Of a stretch of 20,214 nucleotides of DNA, positions 9,981 through 20,002 are shown piece after piece (the stretch's first letter is position 1; each line of letters begins with the position of its first letter). Under the pieces are notes generated by a model. That model did no database searches. It had not been told where the DNA came from and worked only from the letters and a program-made list of their open reading frames with translations. The translations under genes were made by a program, and so were the position numbers. The stretch is from Mycocentrospora acerina. Taxonomy: Eukaryota; Ascomycota; Dothideomycetes; Pleosporales. The stretch is taken from contig JAKUHH010000149.1 in NCBI GenBank assembly GCA_022701365.1, forward strand, positions 1 through 20,214, given 5' to 3'.

Positions 9981-12312
9981 AGTTAAAGCCTTTTAATATC
10001 TTCTATCTTATATTTTTAAAATACTAACAGAGACCTTTATATTTATATAGACTACTGTAAACTAAATAACCTTACTTATAAAGATATCTATCTAATTCTT
10101 TATATAAATAAGCTCTTATCTTGCTTATTAAAAGCTAAGATCTTTACTAAGTTTAATATTTATTTAGTATTTAACTGTATCTATACAAACTTAGACTCTA
10201 AAGAGTATACTACTTTTTAAACTTATTATAAGATATATAAATATAAAGTACTACCTTTTAGCCTCTGCAACAGCCTTATAACCTACTAATAGTATATAAA
10301 TAATGTATTAATTAACTTTTTAGATAACTTCTATATTACTTACTTAGATAATATCTTAATCTATTTAGAAGTCCTTATTACTTTTAAATAGTAAATAAAG
10401 TAGGTACTAGAAAGACTATATACTTCTAGTCTTTAAGTAGATATTAAGAAGAGTAAGTTCTATATTACTTATATAAAGTACCTTAGATATATATTAACTA
10501 ATAAAAGTATTAAAGTAGACATAGAAAATGTAAAAGCTTTAAAGAACTAAAAATAACTTACTACTATTATAAGTATAAAGTCCTTCTTAGGCTTTATAAG
10601 TTTCTACTTTTAATTTATTACTAGTTTTTACTAAGTTATAAAATCTTTTATTATATTATAGAGCTTTATAATACTATATTTTAAGATTAATTATAATACC
10701 TAAATTAAAACTAATATATTAGATAGTATAAGTATAAAGGTTTTATTATAAAAATACTTTAATAAGAAATAGTACTTTAAAGCTTTCTATAGCAAGGTCT
10801 TATCTAGAGTTAAGTTTAATTAAGAAATATATAATAAAGAACTTTTTACTATTTTTTAAGCCTTCTTAAAATAGAAAGCTAAACTAACTTCTATTTAGAC
10901 TTAAGTCTTAGTCTTTTTAAACTACTAACTCTTAGAATATTTTATAACTTCTAAGGTACTTAATACTAGATATGTATAATAGTCTAAAGCCCTAGCCTTT
11001 TTTAATTTCTAAATTAAGTATACTTTAGGTAAAAATAATAAGAAAGCTAATATCTTTAGCTAATAAGAATAAGACCTAAGCTAGTTAAAGCTAGCTTAAA
11101 AAGATAATAAATTAAGAGTCTTACTTAGACCTTATTACTTTTATAACTAAATTAATACTAATCTAGCATAGACTTACCTCTAAACTTAAATTTAATATAT
11201 AATGTTTATTAATACTTTATACTCTAATATAACCTCTATAGCTTTTAACTCTTTAGAACTAATAAATATAGTTCTCTATAAAAACTAGTTAGCCTTTAAA
11301 GAATAATAAGTAAAACTACTAGATAACTATTAGATTAGTAATAAACTTTTGCTTTACTAAGATTAACTTTGCTTATTTAGAGATATTCTTCTATATACTT
11401 AGCTTATTTATAAAGTATATAATTAAATCTCTATAGTATACTTTAGCTTTAAGAAGACTAATTTGTTACTTGCTTAATAGTACTATTAAAAAGGTATAAA
11501 AGCTAACTATTAATAGTATATGCAAAACTGTATCTCTTATTATAGAGAATATCTAAGATAGTCCTGTCTCTTTAGATACTTTTACCTATTACTTATCTTT
11601 TAAAGACTAATATAGCACCTATGTATTAATTTTAAAGATTTCTTAAAGTTTAGGATAAGTATAACTAGATTAAAGTAATTATTAACTAACTATCTAAATA
11701 AGTTATTACTATCTTATATTTTAAAAAATTAATGCCTAAGGTATAGTAAATCTATTTATTTAATAAGTATACTATTTTAAATATACTTTAGATATATTTA
11801 TATTAGACTATAGTCTTTAATTTATTTCTAGTTTTTAGTTAGAGTTCTATTAAATTATAAGTATAAAAGTTAATCTCTTTAATGCCTATTATAAAAAGAT
11901 AGATAGCTGAATAAAGATTATAAATAAGTACATTAATTAGAGATTACAGCCTTTTTTATCCTTTTACTAGGATAATTAGAGTAACCTTTTACTTTTAATT
12001 AACTATACCTAGATAACTCTCTTTTATAGCACTATTAAGATAGCCTTATATTAGCTCTTTTTTAGTAGTAAACCTAGATAGAGTAAGAACTAAGAGAGCT
12101 TTATACCTTCTACTAAATAATTTAATAAAATTAACTATAGTAACACCCTTATATTAATAACTTATATATATTATGCTTAGTAATAAGCTAAAAATAATAT
12201 AAAAAAGGCTTAAGCCTAAATATAAGCTGTAGTTTATAAGTACTAATAACTAGTTAATTAGTAAGTTAGAGATATAATATACTTATCTACTAAAAACTTA
12301 ACTAACTTAATA
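9981..12312 (+). pseudogene. pol: Gypsy 2 pol remnant, 5' portion: RT - RNase H - integrase
   Basis: RT is clear from about 10020: IYIDYCKLNNLTYKDIYL, AKIFTKFNIYLVFN, then VLPFSL, INNVLINFLDNF and TYLDN (10341-10355). The active-site YLDD is changed to YLDN. KKSKFYIT, SFLGFISFY and the RNase H region follow (about 10730-11040; YNKELFTIF, YTLGKNNKKAN). Integrase begins near 11340 with a decayed zinc region (QNCISYYREYLR, the CxxC now C..Y). The core carries CINFKDF and VIINRLSK-type text near 11630-11700. The late core reads NKYINQRLQPF (if RIP stops are read as Gln) at about 11926. Similarity is to the large fungal Gypsy group with an integrase-chromodomain end. The frame is broken by Copia at 12318 and resumes at 17931. 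Confidence 0.85.
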
Positions 12313-12317
12313 CCTTG
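12313..12317 (+). repeat. Target-site duplication, left copy (CCTTG)
   Basis: CCTTG directly precedes the left Copia LTR and is repeated at 17926-17930 directly after the right LTR. Five bp is the usual Copia duplication length. It fixes the LTR start as TGTCAG rather than the two bases earlier that the flanks also share. Confidence 0.9.
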
Positions 12318-12446
12318 TGTCAGCCTACGCCTGAGAGCGCACGGGTGCAAGCACGTGTGCTCGCACGTGAGCACTCAACTCCTATATAGTCTCTGAGTCC
12401 TATACTCTTAATAATACAACAAGTTCCTCCTGATTATTCACTTACA
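12318..12446 (+). repeat. 5' LTR of Copia (129 bp)
   Basis: It starts TGTCAGCC and ends CACTTACA. It differs from the right LTR at only two sites, CTCT versus CTCC and GATTATTC versus GATTGTTC. In both the left copy has the T or A state. It holds two CACGTG boxes and a TATATAG box. Confidence 0.96.
12352..12389 (+). promoter_or_regulatory. Putative Copia LTR promoter: two E-boxes and a TATA box
   Basis: CACGTG occurs at 12352-12357 and 12364-12369, 12 bp apart, followed by CTATATAG at 12382-12389. The same arrangement is in the right LTR (17831-17868). A TATA-like box after paired activator sites is what a U3 promoter should look like; that it drives transcription is inference. Confidence 0.5.
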
Positions 12447-12669
12447 GTTATAAGCCTGGATTGCTTTAGCAATTAACAAAACTTGTCTATCTTTTCTATC
12501 TTTTCTATAGCTGCTAGCAACATCTAGCTACAGCTATCTATCTATCTATCTATCTATTGATCTATCTATTGATCAATCTATCAATCAATCAGCACCAATC
12601 GATCTATTGTGTGTGAGACTGTAGCAACAACAGCAACAGCAGCTTGAGCAACAGCAGTCCACCACCACG
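12447..12669 (+). other. Copia leader with tetranucleotide and CAA/CAG repeats
   Basis: This is the untranslated leader between the left LTR and the ATG chosen for gag. It contains a TCTA-type tetranucleotide run passing into AATC units (about 12533-12591). It also has a CAA/CAG run (12625-12657) that is in frame with the downstream ATG and would read as polyglutamine. The in-frame TAG at 12622-12624 separates that run from upstream codons, so gag could have started further 5' before mutation. No primer-binding site was recognised. Confidence 0.6.
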
Positions 12670-15600
12670 ATGACACTCCGCAGTGACTTAGCAGTTGCTT
12701 GATTGACTGTTATCCTAGACAAACCAGCAGACTAGGAAGCATGGTATCAACTACGCTGAGAAAGAGCTGTAGTAGACAGTATATAGGAGTACTGTGATAT
12801 TAGTCAACCTAAGGACAAGCTGCCTATCCTTATAGCTCCCTAGAAACCTACTGCACAACAGGTTAAACTAGACGCAACGTCTATTAGTAACCTAAACACA
12901 GAAGAGAAGGCGCTCTACATTAAGCTGCTCCACAACTAGAGGCAAGAGCAGGCAGAGTACACCAAACTGAAACGCAGGGAGGGTGAACTAATGATAGAGA
13001 TTAGCAGCACAATTGCTACACGCTATCTCTATCTAATCTCTAACACAGAGGACCTACATAGCAGGCTAATAGCCTTAAAGCAGCAGCTAGCACCAACTAC
13101 TGCTACACAAGCTTAAGAGCTCATTATCAAATATAGAGCACTGCAGGAGAAGCCTTAAGGAAGAGATGTTAAACGTTAGTTAGATGACTAGATTTACGTT
13201 GTTAACTAATGTAGGCAGGCTAAACTACCTGAAACTACAGGCTATTAAGCATAAGATGACTTTCTAACTACAGTGAGGAGCATAGCACTAGAATAGGCTG
13301 CAGCTGCTTACTAAGGCTTAATAGAAAAGGAGATCTTAGGGGAAGTAGAGACTATTAAATCTCTCGCAGATTATATCTCTTAATTTAGGACCTTCTACCG
13401 ACGCACTAGACAGGCTACTACTACGCCACTAGGAACGTTTGCAACCCTAGGCGCAGCACCAGGCCACCACGAGGCTCAAGCTCAAGGCTCAACTCAAGGC
13501 CTAGCTCGTGGCCAAGGACAGGGACAAGCTCCTAGCAATCTACAATTCACACCAAGGTGTGTATGTGGAGATAAGCACTACTATTCTGAGTGCTTCTATC
13601 TCATCTCAGATCAGCCGAAAAGCTTTAAGCCAAACAAGGAGAAGCTAGAGCGTGTAGCTAAAGCTCTAAAAGATAAAGAGCGTGTTAAGAAAATAGAAAG
13701 AAACCTTTCTTATAATAGCAAGACACTATTGCTAGCTACTTAAGAACCTCTTAGTTTTAACAACAGCAAACAGCCTAGTTACCTAGGCAAAAGCTTTGCA
13801 ACCTATTAATCCTTCTCAGCTACAAAGCTACACATAGGAGAGCACTAAGCTCTACCAATTGTCAACTGATAGATCCTAGACCTAGGATCAAATATACACG
13901 TCTGCAATACCACTAGCTTTAGTTAGATAGAGACTGAGAAAGCTACACCTAGTGACGTTATATACGCAGGTGAAACAATAGTAGCTATCTAGGCCTAGGG
14001 CAATATAACACTCAGTGTCAACACTCCCCAGGGCCTAGGCTAAATCAAGCTTACTCACGTTGCTCTAGTAGAGAGCTTCTTCACAAACGTTGTTAGTCTC
14101 TCAAGATGCTGAGCAGTAGGCATCTAATTTGACTCAGGACGAGACGTAGTCTATCAGCACTATCCATTAAACGTCGTGTGCTTACTGCAGCACCTAGATG
14201 GCTATTAGCTGATAGATGCTCTAGAAAACAATAGACCTAAGCTTAGTAGCTTCTCAGCTACTTACAAGCTACAACACAGGCTAGCTCAAGGCCTAGTACA
14301 CAGGCGAGCTCACAAACCATCAAGAAAAGATTAAAGGCTAATTTCAACCACTCACGTTGATGCTCACATGCTATTTGCACATGCTCACAAGGATGTTATA
14401 GATTACCTATCTGATAACGTTTAAGGTATAACCTTGAAGCCTGAGGCTAGAGGGCCTCAGCTCCTAGATTGCAGTGTGTGTATAGAGGCTAAGATGACTG
14501 CTTAGGTGAGCAGGAGAGAGCCTGTAGATCAAGCTACAAGGCCTTTCTACTGAATTGCAATTGATCTAGTGCAGCTCCTACCAACAGGAGAAGCGTGCTA
14601 CAATGGAGATCGCTACATGCTACATGCAGTATGTGAGCACTCTAAATGGCATGAGTCAGCAACGCTAGCACAAAAGACACGTGCTATGCTCCTACCAGCA
14701 CTTAAAAGCTTAATAAACAAAATCCAACGTCAATTCAAGCACACTGTTATTGTGCTAAAAATTGATAGCAAGCAAGGCTATAGTCTCGAGCTATATGAGA
14801 TGGCAAGGCTCCTAGGAATCAAGATCAAGCTTCGAGCACCTGACACTCCTGCTCAATTAGGACTAGCTGAGATAGCAGGCAACGTTATTATCACTAAGGC
14901 TTAAGCAATTAGGCTACAGGCAGGCCTACCAAAATCACTGTTAAACAAGCTAGCAATCACTGCTACAAAGATCACCAATATCACACCTACACGAGCATTA
15001 GACTGGAAGACTCCACACGAGCTAGTCTTCAAGAAGCAACCGTCAGCAGCTCACTTAGCTCCTATTAGCTGCAAGGCATATGTGCTTAATAAGAAGCTTT
15101 AATTAGCAGACAAGCTAGAAGCTAGAACCTTTCTAAGTTACTTGCTAGGCTATAACTCAACCAACATCTTTAGGATATGGCTACCTAGAACAGGCCGTGT
15201 TATTCAAGTGAGAGATGTGCTATTCCAGCATAACAAGCTCTACAACAGTGAGCAGCAGGCTGAAAGAGAGACTATCTCACAAGAGGAGATTGAGGTGCTC
15301 AACGTTGTTCAACAACAAGCTCCAGAGGTTGAGATCAACGAGCTGCTACTACCAGGTCAACTAGACTACCAAAACACAGCCCAGGCTCGTGTGGTAGAGA
15401 TAGATGATACTGAGCTAGTACAAAAAGCAGAAAGACGTGTAGTAGAGATAGCTAAGGAACTAAGCTATCTACAAACACCAGATCTACAGACACTAGATCT
15501 ATCAGATCAACAGGACAGTGAGCAACTGCTTACTCAAGAGCAAGCTCAAAACGAGCTGCTACAAGAGGAGGAGAGTGACGAGGAAATATACAACAACATT

Positions 15601-17622
15601 GACGTGTACCAACCAAGCACTCAACCAGCTCCTATCTCAAGCTCGAGTCAAGGCCAACCACGAGGCTCGAGCTCAAGGCTTCTATCAACACCAGCAGAAC
15701 CATCTGAACACACATCAGATGACAGTGACAGTGAGAGCAGCAACGCACCACTGAGCACCAATCCTGAGATTAGCACGAGCAATATAGTCACTGGAAAACG
15801 GACTAGGACTCAAACAAGTCAGTACTAAGCTCTAGCAGCCTACTATCACTCGTTTGCAACAGCTACAAATCCACAAGCGTCTGCAAAGCTACTAGGTGAG
15901 CTACCAAAGCACCAGCTCCATCGAGACCAGCTGCCTCTACCACCAAAGCGTTGGAAGGAGCTTAGTACGCATCCATTCAGTGAGGAGTTCAAACGAGCTG
16001 CTCAAATAGAGATTGATAGCTGCTAGAAGAAACACTGTTTTCAGAAAACAGAGACTACAACAGCATCAGCAGATGCTGAGATTCTACCTCTTATGTGGGT
16101 ATTTACCTACAAATTTAATAAGGACGGCTATCTCTATAAATACAAGGCTAGGCTATGTGTTAGAGGTGATCTCCAGGAGCACTAGGGAGAAACGTATGCT
16201 GCTACACTAGCGATTAAGACCTTTAGAGCTCTAATAGCAATAGCAGCAGCTTTCAACCTACAGATGTACCAGTTTGATGCTATGAATGCGTTTCTTAACG
16301 CTAGGCTACCACACAAGCTATATTGCCGCACACCAGAGGGCTATGCTCACAAATATGGAGAATTGCTACTCCTGCTACAAGCATTGTATGGCCTGAAGGA
16401 AGCTCCACTGCTATGGTACCAGGAGCTATCAGCAACACTGCAGAAGCTAGGGCTGAAGCCAGTACCAGGAGCTCCTTGCCTTTTTACTAACAATCAACTA
16501 ATAGTCTTCTTCTACGTTGATGATATAGTAGTGTTAGTACACACACAACACTAGACAACGTATGATGCCTTTCGCAGGCAGCTACTCAGCACATACGACA
16601 TCCGCGAGCTCGGCGAGCTTAAGTGGTTCCTAGGAATTCGAGTAATATGTGATAGAGCTGCTTAAGCTATCTATCTAATACAAGACTTGTTTATTGACAA
16701 AATAGCCTCAAAATTCAACCTAAGACTAGCATCAGGACGCTATCCTAATGTACCACTTAAGGAGAACAGCTTCTTACCATCCCTAGAGGAGCCTAGTGCT
16801 ATCTGAAGACAGCAGTATCAGCAGATAATAGGCTCCCTTGCTTACATCTCAACCTCAACCAGACCAGATGTTTCTAGAGCTCACTCACTGCTCGCACGTC
16901 ACTTGCAGAACCTAGGGCAGAAGCATCTACACGCTGCCTATCACGTTTAGAGATACCTAATTAGGACAAAGAATCTATCTATCCGAGCAATTGCAGACCG
17001 ACAGGATAGCATCACTAGCATCTCAAAACGAGCATACCACGAGCCATACCACGAGCCTTGAGCTCAACCACAATCTCAGCCTCTGCAGGAGCCTCTATTC
17101 TATGGAGCATCTGACGCAGCCTTTGCTGACAAACCTGAGACGCGCAGGAGCTCTTAAGGCTATCTATTTAAGCTATATAGCTTACTAATTAACTAGAAAG
17201 CTACTATACAATGCTTAGTCACTAAATTAACAACAGAAGCAGAGCTTCTCTCACTATTACTTGCAGGCTCTGAGATGATGTGGTGGCAATGACTATTTAA
17301 ATCTATTTAATTCAACCTGCAGTTTACACCATCGCTGTGGTGTGATAATTAACAAACAGTTGCTATAGTAACTAGAGCAGCTAAGCAGCTACAAACCAAG
17401 CTTAAGCACGTTGACGTACATCATCAATAGATACGCCAGGAGGTAGCTTAAGGCAGGCTCCAGGTTGACTAGAAGCCTACAGCAGAGATGCCTGCTGACG
17501 GCCTTACTAAAATCCTTAGTAAGCAGAAGCACGCTAGCTTCCTACGCCAGCTAGGCCTCACTGACCTCACCACACGGCTTGAGGCACAGGCACACGCAGG
17601 AGATCTAGGATCTGACCAATAG
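12670..17622 (+). pseudogene. gag-pol: Copia gag-pol polyprotein (1650 codons, about 50 internal stops)
   Basis: A single frame runs from ATG 12670 to TAG 17620-17622 with no frameshift. Gag covers residues 1 to about 330 and has a C-x-C-G-x2-H-x4-C knuckle at about 297-308. The protease motif is ILDLGSNIHVCN near residue 404, with Leu where Ser or Thr is expected. Integrase has a His/Cys zinc region from about 565 and catalytic Asp 632, Asp 699 and Glu 734, all present. A Gln/Glu/Ser-rich linker spans about 812-1052. RT has WVFTYKFNKDG, FDAMNAFLNA, ALYGLKEAP and an intact YVDD at 1282-1285. RNase H has ASDAAFAD near 1482 and TTEAELLSL. The end carries ADGLTK. Most stops are TAG or TAA at Trp or Gln positions; TGA fits CGA. 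Catalytic residues persist, but the frame cannot be translated whole. Confidence 0.95.
15103..15825 (+). other. Stop-free integrase-RT linker within Copia
   Basis: 241 codons of the polyprotein frame are free of stops, between the TAA at 15100 and the TAA at 15826. The first part is the integrase C-terminal segment (NSTNIFRIWLPRTGRV, VRDVLFQHNKLYN). The rest is a low-complexity Gln/Glu/Ser/Pro linker ending TGKRTRTQTSQY. It contains about 27 Gln codons and one Trp codon, all potential RIP stops, none converted. Similar linkers join integrase and RT in other Copia polyproteins. It is not a separate gene. Confidence 0.75.
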
Positions 17623-17784
17623 GAGCTCCCCGGGTGACGCTAGCCCACCCTGTGAACGCTGATTGGCTAGAAACACTATTACTTAAATTATTACTCTCTT
17701 ATTGTAGAGCAGTCGCTCATCTACTCATTTTGCACATTATATTAGCTTAGTCATCCACCTCTCGCTCTGCTATACGGCACTCAA
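17623..17784 (+). other. Copia 3' untranslated stretch
   Basis: About 160 bp between the polyprotein stop and the polypurine tract. No coding or structural feature was recognised. It keeps ordinary CpA and CpG content. Confidence 0.5.
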
Positions 17785-17796
17785 GCTGAGGGGGTG
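17785..17796 (+). other. Polypurine tract of Copia
   Basis: GCTGAGGGGGTG directly precedes the right LTR. The G-rich purine run is the expected plus-strand primer site, though the final TG makes it imperfect. Confidence 0.65.
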
Positions 17797-17925
17797 TGTC
17801 AGCCTACGCCTGAGAGCGCACGGGTGCAAGCACGTGTGCTCGCACGTGAGCACTCAACTCCTATATAGTCTCCGAGTCCTATACTCTTAATAATACAACA
17901 AGTTCCTCCTGATTGTTCACTTACA
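17797..17925 (+). repeat. 3' LTR of Copia (129 bp)
   Basis: It is identical to 12318-12446 except at two sites, where it keeps C and G. It carries the paired CACGTG boxes and the TATA-like box. It is followed directly by the CCTTG duplication. Confidence 0.96.
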
Positions 17926-17930
17926 CCTTG
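17926..17930 (+). repeat. Target-site duplication, right copy (CCTTG)
   Basis: It matches 12313-12317 and marks the resumption of the Gypsy 2 sequence. Confidence 0.9.
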
Positions 17931-18430
17931 CTAAAAGCTATTTATATAATAAGAAATGCCTTTTAAGGTACTTAAATAAGTTAAGCACTCTTATAAGTTA
18001 AAGTTACCTCTAAGCTTATATATATATAATGTCTTTTTACTAAATATCCTATATAAAGACTTTTAAAACTTTTTACTAAAATAAGAAGTACTAAAGCCTA
18101 CTAAAAACCTAATTTATAGTATTAATAAATAAAAAGTATAAGAGATACTTACTAGTAAAGTCTACTAATTTACTCTAAAATATTAATTTAGCTAAGTTAG
18201 ATATAAGCTAGACTTTATTTAGTATAAAGCCTTAAATTTTATAAGATCTTTTTATAATTAAAGGCTTTTTATAAGAAGCATCTAAATAAGGCTAGCCTAC
18301 TGTAAAGACTTAATAGCTAGATATAAGTTTAAGAAAGAAAAGTAAAAGATATATTATATATAAAAGATAATTATATTAAGTATTATAATTCTTATTTATA
18401 AATATATATAGTACATATAAGCTAACAGAC
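17931..18430 (+). pseudogene. pol: Gypsy 2 pol remnant, 3' portion: integrase end and chromodomain
   Basis: Across the Copia insertion the Gypsy 2 integrase C-terminus continues: YLLKT before the insertion, then YNKKCLLRYLNKLSTLISYK and LYIYNVFLLNILYKD after it. This is the decayed form of the VYLSTKN...HNVFHVSLL pattern of chromovirus integrases. A chromodomain follows at about 18130-18290 (EILTSKVY, TLKY, the S*VRYKLDFI*YKALNF region with TAG at expected Trp positions, FIRS). It ends in a basic tail near 18350. Stops are dense and CpA is almost gone. The end is approximate. Confidence 0.75.
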
Positions 18431-19078
18431 TTAACTTAGACATAGTTTAAGTGCTACTTATTACTATATCTTTGCTAAACTCTATTAGCTTACTTTTACT
18501 TAGAGACTTTACTATATTATTACTACTACTACTTCTACTAACTTTCTTCCTAATAGCTACTTTACTCCTACTACTTCTACTTCTCTTTACTAATACTGCT
18601 GCTATCTCTACTATTTTTACTACTATTTCTTTTATCTTTTCTTTTATCTCTTTTATTATAGCTTTTATGCTTCTTAATACTCTTTAAATTTCTTTTAACT
18701 TTACTTATAAGGACTAAACCTCTTTTCTTATTAACTAATAATATATAAGTATAACCTCTACTGTAGTTATGCTAGTAACATAAAAGTTAGCTACTTATAT
18801 ATATATTACTAGCTAATAAGCTGCTTTAGCAGTAAGCTCTTTAACTATATTTATCTTTTTTTTATTATTAGTACTGCTATAGACAAAGTTCCCTTATAAG
18901 ATTAAGGCTTACTAAAAATATTTAAACTTAAGTCTAATATATAATAGTACTTATTAAGAATTAGTACTAAAGACTATAAGATAGAATGTAGATACTTACT
19001 AGATTATACTTCTTATTTTACTTTATATAATAGTAGCATTTCTTTAACTTTACTTAATAAAACCTAAACTTAATAAAT
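18431..19078 (+). other. Gypsy 2 3' tract after pol: CT-rich, no secure gene
   Basis: About 650 bp between chromodomain and the hexamer island. The plus strand is rich in CT and TA steps, so it gives a chance Leu-rich open stretch at 18451-18687. The minus strand over roughly 18480-18720 reads as a Lys/Ser/Gln-rich hydrophilic frame if RIP stops are discounted. That would parallel the antisense ORF of Gypsy 1, but no Zn2Cys6 spacing is seen. I regard coding here as unproven. Confidence 0.4.
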
Positions 19079-19262
19079 TACTTGTAAGCAACAGCCTGCA
19101 TGCACTGCATATAGATAACCTAAAAGGCTACTAGGAAGGCACCAGGGGGGACAGGGATTAGCATAGGGGGCAGGTGCAGGTGCAGGTGCAGGTGCGGGTG
19201 CGGGTGCGGGTGCTGGTGCTGTTACTGCTGCTGCAGTTGTAGTTGTGGTTATAGTTGTAGTT
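19079..19262. other. G+C-rich island that escaped RIP
   Basis: About 185 bp in the middle of RIP-saturated DNA keep many CpA, TpG and CpG sites (for example GCATGCACTGCATA and CACCAGGGGGGACAGGG). The borders with A+T-only sequence are abrupt. It includes the hexamer repeat and a CTGCTGCTGCAG run. No gene was recognised. Confidence 0.7.
19171..19218 (+). repeat. Tandem hexamer repeat, 8 units
   Basis: Eight consecutive hexamers: four CAGGTG, three CGGGTG, one CTGGTG. Variation is confined to the second base. On the minus strand it reads as Ala-Pro repeats in the open frame at 19070-19306, which I take as a by-product of the repeat. Confidence 0.9.
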
Positions 19263-19303
19263 TTGCTAATACTTATTAGTAAAACACTACTAAAAAGGCT
19301 TAA

Positions 19304-19581
19304 CAAAGGATATATATAAAAAATATTAAGCCTAACAACAAAGGAGATTAAGATTTTAAAAAAAAGAAGACTTTATATATTAGAACTTATCTTAAGGTAA
19401 AAAAGATAATTATTAAAGTAACAATAAAAAAAGTCTTTTCTTAAAGTAAAAGTTAAAATATTATTAAATATTACTTTATATTAAAATATAAATAAAAGTT
19501 AAATATAAAAAGAGATATATTGAGATAGAATAAAGACTTTTACTATAAAGAAATGTTAAAAAAAAAGTAATATAAACTTTA
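19304..19581 (+). repeat. 278-bp direct repeat, copy 1
   Basis: It is identical, as far as I can align by eye, to 19583-19860. The copies are separated only by the single N at 19582. The sequence is A+T-rich Gypsy 2 3' tract with no gene. It is most likely one sequence present twice because two contig ends were not merged. Confidence 0.9.
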
Positions 19582-19582
19582 N
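19582..19582. other. Single N (assembly join)
   Basis: This is the only ambiguous base in the window. It lies exactly between two identical 278-bp sequences, which points to a scaffold join between overlapping contigs. Confidence 0.9.
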
Positions 19583-19860
19583 CAAAGGATATATATAAAA
19601 AATATTAAGCCTAACAACAAAGGAGATTAAGATTTTAAAAAAAAGAAGACTTTATATATTAGAACTTATCTTAAGGTAAAAAAGATAATTATTAAAGTAA
19701 CAATAAAAAAAGTCTTTTCTTAAAGTAAAAGTTAAAATATTATTAAATATTACTTTATATTAAAATATAAATAAAAGTTAAATATAAAAAGAGATATATT
19801 GAGATAGAATAAAGACTTTTACTATAAAGAAATGTTAAAAAAAAAGTAATATAAACTTTA
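19583..19860 (+). repeat. 278-bp direct repeat, copy 2
   Basis: Second copy of 19304-19581, ending where the sequence AAGAAAAGGG begins. If the duplication is an artefact, the true distance from pol to the 3' LTR of Gypsy 2 is about 279 bp shorter. Confidence 0.9.
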
Positions 19861-19989
19861 AAGAAAAGGGTTTTATAAAGATAAAAGAAAGAAACCTAAA
19901 TACTGTCTAAACCTTACTTTACTTCTTCTTCTTTCTCTTCTTTACACAGATAAAAGATAACTCTATAAAAAAAGACTTTTTACTTATAC
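19861..19989 (+). other. Gypsy 2 tract before the polypurine tract
   Basis: About 130 bp with a polypyrimidine run (CTTCTTCTTCTTTCTCTTC near 19920). No gene or structured element was recognised. Confidence 0.4.
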
Positions 19990-20002
19990 AGAAAAAGGGT
20001 AG
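19990..20002 (+). other. Polypurine tract of Gypsy 2
   Basis: AGAAAAAGGGTAG lies directly before the position aligned to the LTR start. It is the expected plus-strand primer site and supports the call that the following sequence is the 3' LTR of the same element. Confidence 0.7.

Larger units (their letters stand above)
12318..17925 (+). mobile_element. Complete Ty1/Copia element (5608 bp), inserted in Gypsy 2
   Basis: Two 129-bp LTRs with TGT...ACA ends flank a leader, one long gag-pol frame and a purine run. A CCTTG duplication on both sides proves insertion as a unit. Gag, protease, integrase, RT, RNase H is the Copia order, with integrase before RT. The base composition is much less A+T rich than the flanking Gypsy 2 DNA, so it arrived after most of the RIP on its host element. 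It is nevertheless coding-dead, with about 50 in-frame stops. Confidence 0.96.

Noticed and set aside
12533..12591. Tetranucleotide run in the Copia leader as a CRISPR-like or regulatory array
   Set aside because: Simple TCTA/AATC microsatellite; no spacers.
15518..15754. Open frame overlapping the Copia linker in another frame
   Set aside because: Shadow of the stop-free polyprotein linker.
16013..16210. Open frame within the Copia RT region
   Set aside because: Out of frame with the polyprotein, which reads clearly as RT here.
16991..17188. Open frame within the Copia RNase H region
   Set aside because: Out of frame with the RNase H reading; no independent motif.
1..17622. Stop-codon reassignment or read-through to explain TAG/TAA in pol frames
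   Set aside because: Stops coincide with loss of CpA/TpG and with missense changes at conserved residues (YLDD to YLDN, Cys to Tyr), which RIP explains and recoding does not.
12316..17925. Copia LTR starting two bases earlier at TGTGTCAG
   Set aside because: Both flanks share TG by chance, but only a start at TGTCAG gives a matching 5-bp duplication CCTTG.
18451..18687. Leu-rich open frame resembling membrane segments
   Set aside because: Leucine runs come from CTA/CTT-rich RIP-altered DNA; no signal or family resemblance.
19070..19306. Minus-strand open frame with Ala-Pro repeats
   Set aside because: The repeat is the translation of the tandem hexamer; the rest shows no recognisable domain.
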